Assembly (NCBI GenBank): GCA_026705025.1
Contig: JAPPBN010000026.1
Span: forward strand, 280,091-344,090
Source of the DNA: Bin125 sp026705025
GTDB taxonomy: Bacteria; Chloroflexota; Dehalococcoidia; Bin125
Direction of reading: 5' to 3'
Length of the DNA: 64,000 bases
The notes beneath the pieces were generated by a model. That model made no database searches and had not been told where the DNA came from. It saw nothing but the letters and a program-made list of their open reading frames with translations. Shown here piece by piece: positions 32,379 through 40,155 of the stretch (positions are counted from its first letter, which is position 1; each line of letters opens with the position of its first letter). The position numbers and the translations under genes were made by a program.

Positions 32379-33713
32379 TCAGTCGAAGTCAACCGGTCGC
32401 GGTACGGACGCCGGACGTTGCTGCGGCTTCCACAACACTTCCCGCAGGAGCGCCGGGACAGCCGGCGGAATCCGCAGCCGCCCACCCTCCTGCCGATCGG
32501 CCCGCACCCAGAGAATCATGATGATCAGTAGCAGCGGCCCGTAGAACGCGGCGAGGCCGAGAAAGACCGTCGGCAGCGGGTGATCGTTGACCACGCGACC
32601 GAAGATCGGCAAGAAGGGCAGCATGATCAGCGCCCAACCCATGTGATTGAGCGAGAGCGCGGTGGCTCGCAGGTGCGAAGGGATGCGGCGGTTGAGGTAG
32701 CCCTCCATCAGCGGCATCTGCGCGCCCCGAGCGATCCCGAGCAACACGAACAGTCCGATCGCGCCAAGGTGATCGAGCAGCGCAATCCCCACATAGACCC
32801 CGACGACCCAGAACGGCATCGAGGCCACCGTGCGTACCAGGCCGAATCGCATCGCGAGCCAGAATGCGAGGCCGGCGGCGAACACCGTGGCAATCCGCGC
32901 GGGAGCCTGCAACGCCGTGAACACCCAGCCGACTTCAATGCCGTGTCGGTCGAGGAATGGCTGAATCAGATAGAACTCGGGCACCAGCGCGGCCACAAGC
33001 AGCGCGCTGAAGATCAGCGAGTATCGAATGGTCGGAGTACGCGCCGCAAGCTGCAGCGTTTGCTTCATCAGGCTCAGATACGACGGTGTCTGCGCCTCGT
33101 GCCCGGCTTCCTGTCTCGGCGGCTCTCTGAACCCGAACGTGATCAGCAGCGCGATCGCCGTGCCGATCGCGCCGGAGATCACGGTCAGCTGCGTGCCGAT
33201 CATTCCCGCCAGGATGCCGCCGCCGAAGGTCGCCAGGACCATGGCGACCGATCGCACGGCGAAAGCCCGCCCGGCCAGGCGCTCGAAGTCGCGCGCTCGG
33301 CCCATCGCCTGCAGCGAGTCGTGCAGGAAGGCGCTGTCCGTGCCGGTCAGCGTGACCATCGCCAGACCCCAGAGCGCCCAGGCGATCGCCGCTTCCCAGA
33401 ACGAACCTGCAAATGCAAACCAGAGGATGAACGCGATGTATATGACCAGCGAGGCGCGCATCACGCGCAGGCGGCCGAAACGATCGGCGATTGCGCCGGC
33501 GGGCGCCTGCCCAAACGATGTGATCACATAGAAGGCCGGCCCGATTGCTCCAATCTCTGCCCAACTGAGCCCGACGCCGTCGATCGCAAACACAATCCAG
33601 AGCGGCAGCCAGAACTGCAGGTCGTGGAAGAAGTAGAACAACGGATAGAGACGCACGTTGCGCTGCCAGCGCGGCCGCTCGTCAACCCCATTGAGACTGG
33701 ACTGTACGGTCAC
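32379..33713 (-). CDS. MFS transporter
   Basis: This is a 444-residue, 12-helix major facilitator protein. It starts with a short hydrophilic N-terminus, then RLYPLFYFFHDLQFWLPLWI. Motif A appears as GQAPAGAIADRFGRLRVMRA, and the middle loop is FREPPRQEAGHEAQTPSYLS. It is unrelated in detail to the three tandem MFS genes at 5194-9311. It leads a minus-strand unit with the SDR. The fold is secure, the substrate unknown. Confidence 0.92.
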   Translation of the reverse strand: MTVQSSLNGVDERPRWQRNVRLYPLFYFFHDLQFWLPLWIVFAIDGVGLSWAEIGAIGPAFYVITSFGQAPAGAIADRFGRLRVMRASLVIYIAFILWFAFAGSFWEAAIAWALWGLAMVTLTGTDSAFLHDSLQAMGRARDFERLAGRAFAVRSVAMVLATFGGGILAGMIGTQLTVISGAIGTAIALLITFGFREPPRQEAGHEAQTPSYLSLMKQTLQLAARTPTIRYSLIFSALLVAALVPEFYLIQPFLDRHGIEVGWVFTALQAPARIATVFAAGLAFWLAMRFGLVRTVASMPFWVVGVYVGIALLDHLGAIGLFVLLGIARGAQMPLMEGYLNRRIPSHLRATALSLNHMGWALIMLPFLPIFGRVVNDHPLPTVFLGLAAFYGPLLLIIMILWVRADRQEGGRLRIPPAVPALLREVLWKPQQRPASVPRPVDFD

Positions 33714-33754
33714 TCAGGCAGGGTAGGGCGTTGGCAGGCGGAGCTGCCCTCTAG

Positions 33755-34291
33755 TTAGCGTGCGACCGCGCGATACAGTCGCACCGGATCCGGGATGCCC
33801 TTCATGATCACCGGCCCCAACTCCTCGAAGATCGCCTCGGAATCATCGTGCAGCTCAGCCACCGTAGCCTCTGACAGCAACAGCTCGGTCGCTCCTGCCT
33901 CGTCGGCGATCCTCGCCGCGAGATTGACGTCGTGTCCGATCAGATCGGCCCGCCTCCGAGTCTGACGACCCCAGTGAATACCCATCCGCACCCACAACGG
34001 CTGCAAAGTTTCGAGCGAATACTCCTCGAACCGCTGCATCAGTTGGAGACAGGTGGCGAGCGCCACGTCGGCATTGGGAAACCAGAGCATCAGCCCGTCC
34101 CCGAGTTCCTTGACCAGCCAGGAGCCGGCCGGCAGCAGCTGGTTGACGATCACCTCCTGGGCAGAGAGCAATTCGTTGGCTGCTTGGTCGCCCTCGACGG
34201 CGTTGAACTCCGTGAAGCTGACGATGTCGGTGAAGACAACCGCCCCTTCGATGGAGTTTGGTGGAGCGGCGGAGACTGCTGCAGAAGACAT
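33755..34291 (-). CDS. Single-domain class III adenylate/guanylate cyclase
   Basis: The 178-residue protein consists almost entirely of a class III cyclase homology domain, which makes cyclic AMP or GMP. The two metal-binding aspartates are in VVFTDIVSFTEFN and KELGDGLMLWFPN; LWVRMGIHWGRQ and GHDVNLAARIADEAG follow as usual, the latter with the transition-state Asn/Arg region. No receiver, PAS or membrane part is attached. The open frame extends 60 codons upstream into the preceding gene; start 34291 was chosen because it lies just outside that gene and before the domain. Nucleotide specificity cannot be settled. Confidence 0.9.
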   Translation of the reverse strand: MSSAAVSAAPPNSIEGAVVFTDIVSFTEFNAVEGDQAANELLSAQEVIVNQLLPAGSWLVKELGDGLMLWFPNADVALATCLQLMQRFEEYSLETLQPLWVRMGIHWGRQTRRRADLIGHDVNLAARIADEAGATELLLSEATVAELHDDSEAIFEELGPVIMKGIPDPVRLYRAVAR

Positions 34292-34365
34292 GGGAGGATG
34301 GCTGTCGGACGGTCTGGCCGGGTCTGCTTGCTCTTCGCTGTCAAGCTGATGCGTGTTGTCCAAAA

Positions 34366-35082
34366 TCAGTGCGTACCTACCTTGATCGCGCCCGAAACCG
34401 TCGCCACCGTGATCCGCAGGTCGTTGCCCTCCGTGCAATCCACATCGAGGCTTCCGGACTTGCGGTGACACTTGATCTCCGGAGCGCGGTGTTCGGGGAT
34501 GCGAACCTTGATAGCGCCCGAGACGGTGGCCGCACTGATGTCGCCTGCGCCCTCCGATTTGATATCGATGCTCCCGCTGACGCTCATCGCCTCCGCAGAT
34601 CCGACGACTCGTCTCATCTTGATCCTGCCGCTGACGGTCGCCGCCCGCGCGCTGCGCGCTTGAACAACCTCGATCGAACCTGAAATCGTCCCGGCTGACG
34701 CCCGCCCATGGATACGGGCGATGTTGATCTTGCCGTCGCGCGTCTTCGCCTCAGCGCTTCGTGCGCTGTCGACGCTGATGGCGCTGCTGCTGCTCTTGAG
34801 CTTGACGTCGCCGAAATCCCCTCGCAATTCGACCCTGCCCGAGTCGCTGCCGGCTCCGATGTCCGTGCCCGGTGGACACTTCACCGTCACCGCGTTGCTG
34901 CCGCTGCCGGAGCGGATGTGGAGGCGGCCATGCTCACGCCAGATCTGCGGGCGCTTCGCCTCTTCCAGCAGACCATCGACTTCGATATCGACGCGTCCGT
35001 CCTCGGCGATCACGACGAGCGCGCCCGAGCGGGTCGTGATCTCCAGGCCGTCGGCGTCTCGAAGTTCAACAGTGCGGTTCAT
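34366..35082 (-). CDS. DUF4097-like beta-helix/adhesin-type protein
   Basis: The 238-residue protein is a regular beta-repeat structure: recurring short units such as ATVSGRIKMRRV, MSVSGSIDIKS, ATVSGAIKVRIP and ATVSGAIKVGTH, with Gly and Ser at turns. This is the pattern of DUF4097 ('putative adhesin') proteins. It has no signal peptide or membrane segment, so a cytoplasmic scaffold is more likely than adhesion. ATG at 35082 begins MNRTVELRDADG; GTG at 35109 is in frame and could add nine residues. It precedes the cyclase gene by 75 bp, possibly as a sensing partner, which is inference. Confidence 0.82.
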   Translation of the reverse strand: MNRTVELRDADGLEITTRSGALVVIAEDGRVDIEVDGLLEEAKRPQIWREHGRLHIRSGSGSNAVTVKCPPGTDIGAGSDSGRVELRGDFGDVKLKSSSSAISVDSARSAEAKTRDGKINIARIHGRASAGTISGSIEVVQARSARAATVSGRIKMRRVVGSAEAMSVSGSIDIKSEGAGDISAATVSGAIKVRIPEHRAPEIKCHRKSGSLDVDCTEGNDLRITVATVSGAIKVGTH

Positions 35083-35196
35083 GCATTCGAGCCTAGAGAT
35101 GTCGCTCACCGATGGTCCGCTGACTCAGCGGCTGATGTTCCTTGCGACATATAGACTTGGCCCATCAAAGCACACAGCGGAAGATGGCGTTGCGCA

Positions 35197-35988
35197 ATGA
35201 CCTACGAACAGATCCTGACCGAAACCATCGGACGAGTCGGAATCATCCGGCTGAACCGACCTGAGAAGCTGAACGCTTGGACCGACCAGATGGCGTCCGA
35301 GATGGCCGAGCAGATTCAATCCTGGAACGACGACGACGGCATCGGCGCGATCGTCATCGCAGGCGAAGGCCGCGCCTTCTGCGCCGGCGCCGACCTGCAG
35401 GGCTTCAACCAGCGCCTTGCAGATGACCCCGAGGCCCAGAACCGGGATCGCGGCATGCGCGTCGGCACCAACTGGACCCGGCTCATCCGCGAGTCCAAGC
35501 CGGTCATCGCGGCGATACACGGATACGCCGTCGGCGTCGGGCTGACGCTGGCGCTGCCCTGTGACGTCCGCTACGCGGCCCAGGACACCAGGCTCTCGAT
35601 CCGCTTCGTCAAGGTCGGCCTGGTCCCCGAACTCGGCTCCACCCGCCTCCTGGCGCAACTGGTCGGACTCGGCCACGCGACCGACATCTGCCTCTCTGGA
35701 CGTATGGTCCCGGCCGACGAGGCCTATCGCATCGGCCTCGTCTCCGCCGTCGTGCCAAAGGAAGACCTCTTCGCCACCGCCCTCGCCAAGGCAGAGGAGT
35801 ACGCCAACAACCCCACCGCTGTGGTGCGCAAGATCAAGACGCTCCTCAACGACAACGTGACCGAGCCGAACCTCGATAGGGTCATGGAACGAGAGGGAGC
35901 CCGAGACCGGGAATCCCGCCGCCTCCCTTCCCACGAGGAGGCCGTCACCGCCTTCCTCGAGAAGCGAGAACCCGTCTTCAACCAGTAG
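35197..35988 (+). CDS. Enoyl-CoA isomerase-like crotonase-fold protein
   Basis: The 263-residue protein has the oxyanion-hole segments GEGRAFCAGADLQGFN and IHGYAVGVGLTLALPCDV. Both hydratase glutamates are replaced (Thr in GLTLALP, Phe in SIRFVKVG), but FVKVGLVPELGSTRLLAQ holds a Glu at the place used by delta3-delta2-enoyl-CoA isomerases and PaaG-like enzymes. Double-bond shifting is therefore the better guess. The C-terminus HEEAVTAFLEKREPVF is typical of the superfamily. It is divergent from the DUF4097 gene, with 114 bp between. Confidence 0.92.
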   Translation: MTYEQILTETIGRVGIIRLNRPEKLNAWTDQMASEMAEQIQSWNDDDGIGAIVIAGEGRAFCAGADLQGFNQRLADDPEAQNRDRGMRVGTNWTRLIRESKPVIAAIHGYAVGVGLTLALPCDVRYAAQDTRLSIRFVKVGLVPELGSTRLLAQLVGLGHATDICLSGRMVPADEAYRIGLVSAVVPKEDLFATALAKAEEYANNPTAVVRKIKTLLNDNVTEPNLDRVMEREGARDRESRRLPSHEEAVTAFLEKREPVFNQ

Positions 35989-36015
35989 CGGAATCGGGCG
36001 ACCCCCACATCCTTT

Positions 36016-36073
36016 CTCCCCCCGCTGAGCGGGGGGAGATGCTGAAAGCCTGCCCCGCACCTGATGCTGGGGC
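36016..36073. repeat. Two adjacent hairpin repeats after the crotonase gene
   Basis: CTCCCCCCGC-TGA-GCGGGGGGAG (36016-36038) is a perfect ten-base-pair stem, followed by GCCCCGCACCTGATGCTGGGGC (36052-36073). The first resembles the hairpin at 58790-58812 and the second the one at 28495-28515. They lie between convergent genes and probably terminate both. Confidence 0.75.
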
Positions 36074-36123
36074 GGAGGGGGTAACGGATCATCGGAGCTT
36101 GCGGCGCGGATGACGCCGAACCC

Positions 36124-36777
36124 TCAGGAGTCAAACAGTAGGTTCTGCACCCCAGCAAGGTCCCCCGCCGTGTCCGTCGCCCCAAACCGACGCAGATACT
36201 CGTCGTCCCGCAAGCCGACAATCCCAATCACCCCGGCAAACCCCGCATTCCGGCCCGCACCCATGTCCGACTCCGTGTCGCCGACCATCACCGACGACTC
36301 GGGCTGGCCCGCGAGGATTTCCAGCGCATACAGCAGCGGCGCAGGGTGAGGCTTCGGATCGCTGGCCGTGTCCGCGCCGATAATCGTCTCGAACCGCTCC
36401 GTCCAGTCCAGCAGTTCCACCGTCTTGCGTCCGGCGTCCTCGCGCTTGTTGGTCACAATCGCCAGCGGCACGTTCGCTTCGCACAGCGCGTCCAACAACG
36501 ACTCCGCCCCCGGCAACGGTCGCGTCTGCGGCATGTAGACGTCCTCGTAGCGGCGCAGATAATCCATGTAGATCGGCTGCGCCTGCTCCGCGCTGAGTCC
36601 CAGCATGTTGTTGAGCATCACCGGCAGTGGCGGCCCGATGTACTTGAGCAACAGCTCCTCATCGACCGCGTGCCCGTGCCCGTTGATCGTCTCCAGCATG
36701 CAGCCAAGCACCAGCGGCTCGGCGTCCGCCAGCGTGCCGTCGAGGTCGAATACGACCGACCGATAGCGCGGCCTCAT
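36124..36777 (-). CDS. HAD hydrolase, phosphoglycolate phosphatase/beta-phosphoglucomutase-like
   Basis: The 217-residue protein has motif I VVFDLDGTLADAEP (nucleophile and general acid Asp), a helical cap of about 70 residues (LLLKYIGPPLPVMLNNMLG), motif II LAIVTNKREDA, motif III Lys in DPKPHPAPLLYALE, and motif IV SVMVGDTESDMGAGRNAG. That set is complete for phosphatase activity, most like Gph. ATG at 36777 (MRPRYRSVVFD) was chosen; the open frame upstream runs through other small ORFs. Substrate could be 2-phosphoglycolate or another sugar phosphate. Confidence 0.93.
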   Translation of the reverse strand: MRPRYRSVVFDLDGTLADAEPLVLGCMLETINGHGHAVDEELLLKYIGPPLPVMLNNMLGLSAEQAQPIYMDYLRRYEDVYMPQTRPLPGAESLLDALCEANVPLAIVTNKREDAGRKTVELLDWTERFETIIGADTASDPKPHPAPLLYALEILAGQPESSVMVGDTESDMGAGRNAGFAGVIGIVGLRDDEYLRRFGATDTAGDLAGVQNLLFDS

Positions 36778-36785
36778 GCCATTGT

Positions 36786-36869
36786 TCACTTGAACTGGAC
36801 CCGCCAGTCGTCGGAGCCGGGCTTGTCCCGCTCGCAGACCGCCAGCTTCCCGTCGACGAAGACGCTCAC
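36786..36869 (-). CDS. Possible 27-residue small protein
   Basis: A GTG-started frame reads VSVFVDGKLAVCERDKPGSD and seven more residues, ending DDWRVQFK just eight bases before the HAD start codon. It is in the same frame as the 42-codon ORF upstream, separated from it by a TGA. Composition and position between two minus-strand genes fit a real small gene, but nothing was recognised, and it is short enough to be chance. It was kept because the gap has no other content. Confidence 0.3.
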   Translation of the reverse strand: MSVFVDGKLAVCERDKPGSDDWRVQFK

Positions 36870-36893
36870 ACTGAGCGCCGGCCCGGGGATCGT

Positions 36894-37022
36894 TCAATCC
36901 CGCGCCGAGGGACGCTCGGCTTCTGCTGCTGCTTGACGGATTTCGTCCAGGAGCGCATCGGCGTCAACATTCAGGATGTCCGCCGCATTGCTGATGCTGA
37001 GTGATTCGGTCGGTGCAACCAT
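36894..37022 (-). CDS. Possible 42-residue small helical protein
   Basis: ATG at 37022 opens a frame reading MVAPTESLSISNAADILNVD, then DADALLDEIRQAAAEAERPS. It would be two amphipathic helices, like a small helix-turn-helix or an antitoxin N-terminus. It is divergent from the CNNM/CBS gene and continues in frame, after a TGA, into the 27-codon ORF at 36786-36869. No family is recognised. Evidence is only its codon pattern and position. Confidence 0.35.
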   Translation of the reverse strand: MVAPTESLSISNAADILNVDADALLDEIRQAAAEAERPSARD

Positions 37023-37112
37023 GCCAGAAGAGTAGCGTAGGGATTCATGGCCCCCGGCGGTTTCGGGGGCAGCACTGTCCGTTGTGCAACGGAACGTGCA
37101 GGGAGTCCGTTC

Positions 37113-38405
37113 GTGATTGAGTATTTCGTGCTGCTGGCGGGGCTGCTGGCGCTGTCGGCGTTTTTTTCCAGCTCCGAGACCGCCTACCTGTCGATCGAAG
37201 GCGTTCGCCTCGAACACGAACGCCGTCGCCGGCTGCCCGGCGCCGATCGCGCCGCCCGCCTGCTCGCCGAGCCCCGCCGACTGCTCGCCTCGATCCTGGT
37301 CGGCAACAACCTCGTCAACACCGGCGCCGCGACCGTCGGCGCGGTCATCGCCCAGGAACTGGTCGGCGGCAGCGGCGGACTCAGCATCGTCGTCGCGACC
37401 ATCGCCGTCACCATTCTGCTCGTCATCTTCGGCGAGATCGGCCCCAAGTCGGTCGCGCTGCACCACAACCTGGCCGTCGCTCGCTACTACTCGCTGCCCC
37501 TGAGTTGGTGGGCGCGACTGACCAGGCCGGCCGTGGCGGCGCTCGACTGGACCTCGCGGATCTGGCTGCGCATCGTCGGCGGACAGGAGGAGGCGCATTC
37601 GGCGCTGTCGCTGGGCGAACTGCGCACCGCCATCGTCCAGGCCCGCGACGAGGGCGAGTTGGAAACCCAGGACACCTCGGTCCTGCTCGGCGCGCTGCGT
37701 CTGGGGGAGACCCAGGTCCGCCGGATCATGACCCCGCGACCGCAGATCTACTCAATCGACTCGGCCGCCACGCTCGAGGAGGCCGGACGCGCCTTCGGCG
37801 AGGCCGGATTCCTCCGACTGCCGGTGCGCTACGGCTCGGCCGACGACTACATCGGCTACCTGCACGGCTCCGACGTCGTCGCCGAGCTGGGTCGCGGCAA
37901 GCGCGAGGATCGCGTGCGCGACGCGATGCGCGAAGCGCCGGTCGAGTCCGAGCGCGCTTCCGTCCAGCGAGTCTTGACCGAAATGCAGACCACCGGCCAG
38001 CAGCTGATGCTGCTGATCGACGAGTTCGGCGCGACCACCGGCATGGTCACGCTGGAGGACATCCTCGAGCTGGTCGTCGGCAACATTCGCAGCGAAACGC
38101 GGGCCGGCTCGGAGCCGGTCCCGGTCAGCATCGCGGGCGAACAGTTCGTCGAGGGCCGCCGCGGCCTGACCGACCTGGGCGCCGAGCTGGAGCTCGACTT
38201 CTCCGGCGAAGAAGCGGAAACCGTCGCCGGCATGCTCCTGCAACGCTTCCGCCGTATCCCCCAGGCCGATGAGTCCGTCGACTTGCACGGCTACCGCTGG
38301 ACCGTCGCCGAGTCCGACCGGCGCCGCATTCGCCTGGTCCGCTTCCGCAAGTTGAATCCGATTCAGGCCCATCGGGAGGACGGCGATGGCGTCCGAGAGT
38401 CCTGA
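37113..38405 (+). CDS. CNNM/CorC-type membrane protein (DUF21, CBS pair, transporter-associated domain)
   Basis: The 430-residue inner-membrane protein starts at GTG (VIEYFVLLAGLLALSAFFSS) after CAGGGAG. Residues about 1-180 are the DUF21/CNNM membrane domain with SSSETAYLSIEGVRLEHERR and VIFGEIGPKSVALHHN. Residues about 195-325 form a CBS-domain pair (RRIMTPRPQIYSIDS; GATTGMVTLEDILELVVGNI), which senses nucleotides, and the last 80 are the CorC_HlyC domain. Relatives export magnesium or cobalt; older names are 'hemolysin'. An ATG 22 codons upstream is in frame but lacks conserved sequence. Confidence 0.93.
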   Translation: MIEYFVLLAGLLALSAFFSSSETAYLSIEGVRLEHERRRRLPGADRAARLLAEPRRLLASILVGNNLVNTGAATVGAVIAQELVGGSGGLSIVVATIAVTILLVIFGEIGPKSVALHHNLAVARYYSLPLSWWARLTRPAVAALDWTSRIWLRIVGGQEEAHSALSLGELRTAIVQARDEGELETQDTSVLLGALRLGETQVRRIMTPRPQIYSIDSAATLEEAGRAFGEAGFLRLPVRYGSADDYIGYLHGSDVVAELGRGKREDRVRDAMREAPVESERASVQRVLTEMQTTGQQLMLLIDEFGATTGMVTLEDILELVVGNIRSETRAGSEPVPVSIAGEQFVEGRRGLTDLGAELELDFSGEEAETVAGMLLQRFRRIPQADESVDLHGYRWTVAESDRRRIRLVRFRKLNPIQAHREDGDGVRES

Positions 38406-38422
38406 TAGTCTGGAGCAAGCGT

Positions 38423-38509
38423 GCCGAGGTGGCGGAATGGTAGACGCGATGGTCTCAAAAACCATTGGGCGTAACGCCCGTGCCGGTTCGAGTCCGGCCC
38501 TCGGTACCA
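38423..38509 (+). tRNA. tRNA-Leu (anticodon CAA)
   Basis: The cloverleaf runs from GCCGAGG to CCTCGGT with discriminator A and an encoded CCA. The acceptor stem ends in a G-U pair. The anticodon stem ATGGT/ACCAT holds loop CTCAAAA, giving CAA. It has a long variable arm (GGGCGTAACGCCC) and a T-arm GGTTCGAGTCC, all as expected for Leu. It follows the CBS protein gene by 17 bp. Confidence 0.96.
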
Positions 38510-38525
38510 GCACCAGTCAGTACGT

Positions 38526-38599
38526 TGCCGAGTAGTGTAACGGTAGCACTAGGGACTTTGGATCCCTCAGTTCAGGTTCGAATCCTGGCTCGGCAGCCA
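38526..38599 (+). tRNA. tRNA-Gln (anticodon TTG)
   Basis: Acceptor TGCCGAG pairs with CTCGGCA, followed by discriminator G and encoded CCA. The anticodon stem AGGGA/TCCCT encloses CTTTGGA, so the anticodon is TTG. The T-arm is CAGGTTCGAATCCTG. It starts 16 bp after tRNA-Leu and is probably in the same transcript. Confidence 0.96.
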
Positions 38600-38632
38600 A
38601 CTCTGTGCGCTGCTCACTCCGGCTAACAGGGC

Positions 38633-39625
38633 TTAACAGTTAGCGGTCCCTCGGGCCTTGTTTGCGTATGTCAGTACTTTGGCGATTGAATTCAAACACT
38701 CAGACTTCGAGCGCCCCAACAGTTTTGACTGAACGTATACGGAATCATCTCCGTCATCTTCGAGCGACTTTCTGATTGACTCAATGAGGTCCAGTAGGTT
38801 CATTGACCTATAGCGATCGCTGCTGGCGAAGCATCCTGTAGGTATCCATGTAGGGATCTGCGGCAAAGGAGCATGAGCAACGTTCAGTGCGATGAAGACT
38901 TCTAGTTCATCAAAGTCTCGCATCTCAAGCGGTCCAACGCCGGCAAGGCCCAAAGAAATCGCTCGTAGATGCTCAAGAATCCACTCGTTAATGAAGAAAG
39001 GCTCATCCACGGGTAGTTCTAGGTAGGAGATTAGCTGGCCGGCTATGCGCTGGGGAGCAAGCAACGTGCCGACTCTTTCCGTTGGCTCACCCTGTTGGTT
39101 GCGGCGAAGTACATGTGGCAAAATGCGCGAGGACATGCCAAGTCGTTGCTCGCGAGACCCGTTTGCGCACAGTGCAGAGAGGATTAGCGCTGCGCACAAG
39201 TGCCCTCGGGTTGCCTGATAGGAGTAAGTTGGTGAACTGCCTTTGGCTGAGAGGGAATCAATCGCGACGCACCAGATGTCACCAAACTCTGCTGGACTCC
39301 ACGTGCCTACTAGGAAGATGAACTCAATGAGAGGAGTGACGGGATCTACGCTGTCCCTTAGAAGTTGTTTGATAGTGGCGGGATCAGCTTGCTTGTCGAC
39401 AATCCTAGGCGTCTGGTCTGGGGGTATCCGTGAGACGGCATACGTGTAGAATTCGACGAAGTCTCGTAGAGAGAGCTTGAGTTCTGGTTCATGAGCGCTC
39501 GTCTTAAGGGCTCTTCGAGCATTGTGGCGTTCAACCGTCGCAGTTGCTGGAAGCTGGTGGTACCTTTGTTGATTGACGAAGTGTGGATTCGTCCGCAAAT
39601 CGCTACTGTCGACTGACTGAGGCAT
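38633..39625 (-). CDS. Orphan protein of unknown function, lower GC than its surroundings
   Basis: The 330-residue protein begins MPQSVDSSDLRTNPHFVNQQ. No known motif, signal peptide or membrane segment was recognised; it looks helical and soluble, with stretches such as LKLSLRDFVEFYTYAVSRIP and FFINEWILEHLRAISLGLAG. Its sequence has visibly more A and T, and codons unlike those of nearby genes. It is the only protein gene between tRNA-Gln and tRNA-Asn. These points suggest acquisition at a tRNA site. It could be an isolated defence or phage-derived gene, but there is no direct evidence for that. Confidence 0.75.
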   Translation of the reverse strand: MPQSVDSSDLRTNPHFVNQQRYHQLPATATVERHNARRALKTSAHEPELKLSLRDFVEFYTYAVSRIPPDQTPRIVDKQADPATIKQLLRDSVDPVTPLIEFIFLVGTWSPAEFGDIWCVAIDSLSAKGSSPTYSYQATRGHLCAALILSALCANGSREQRLGMSSRILPHVLRRNQQGEPTERVGTLLAPQRIAGQLISYLELPVDEPFFINEWILEHLRAISLGLAGVGPLEMRDFDELEVFIALNVAHAPLPQIPTWIPTGCFASSDRYRSMNLLDLIESIRKSLEDDGDDSVYVQSKLLGRSKSECLNSIAKVLTYANKARGTANC

Positions 39626-39742
39626 AGCAACAGGGCTCTCTATCGGAAGCTTGTGGAGAGATTAGCAATGGCGTTGTGAGGTGTATCAAGAGCCTTCAGA
39701 GTGCCTCGATGAAACGGGAGCACATCAACGCGATCGCAAGAA

Positions 39743-39818
39743 TGGCTGCCCGGGCAGGACTTGAACCCGCAACCTAGCGGTTAACAGCCGCCCGCTCTAC
39801 CAATTGAGCTACCGGGCA
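39743..39818 (-). tRNA. tRNA-Asn (anticodon GTT)
   Basis: On the minus strand, TGCCCGG pairs with CCGGGCA, followed by discriminator G and encoded CCA. The anticodon stem GGCGG/CCGCT encloses CTGTTAA, giving GTT. The D-arm (TAGCTCAATTGGTAGAGC) and T-arm (GCGGGTTCAAGTCCTGC) are complete. It faces the orphan gene at 38633 and lies upstream of it on the same strand. Confidence 0.96.
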
Positions 39819-39902
39819 TCGCCATCGACATCTTAGCGCGACAACACCCCTGAATCACCCCGCCACTGACGCAGCCGACTCACTCCGAGGCTGCGGAACT
39901 GC

Positions 39903-40155
39903 CTACCATGAGAACATATGACCCAATCTCCCCCGAGAGGCGCCCGCCATGCTCCGCCCACTCTCCGACCCACTCCCGCACATTCCTGCTCTCAGGCGCA
40001 CATTTCCTGCCCGAAACCAGCCAAAACTGGCACAGTCTGGACGAATCTGGACAAATCTGGACTCTCCCGGACGCCAAACCGCACGATCCTCAGCCCAGGA
40101 CAGGAGATTGGGACGACAGGTCCAGAATTCACGCCCGCCGAGGCCCAAATCGCCT
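39903..40155 (-). repeat. Phased 10-bp repeat element, copy B (between tRNA-Asn and RNase D)
   Basis: On the plus strand TGG or CGG closes each ten-base step at 40028, 40038, 40048, 40058 and 40068; on the minus strand the units read GTCCAGATTT, GTCCAGATTC, GTCCAGACTG. Preceding them are TGTCCTGG and GCGTCCGGGAG, and at the far end TCATATGTTCTCATG (39907-39921), matching copy A at 14 of 15 positions. The element occupies the gap downstream of the RNase D stop. No gene was found in it. Confidence 0.7.

Noticed and set aside
36786..36896. Selenocysteine at the TGA between the two small ORFs
   Set aside because: No SECIS-like hairpin was found directly after the TGA and no selenoprotein family is recognisable.
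38423..39818. A complete integrative element at the tRNA cluster
   Set aside because: No integrase, att direct repeat or phage gene was found; only one orphan gene with different composition.
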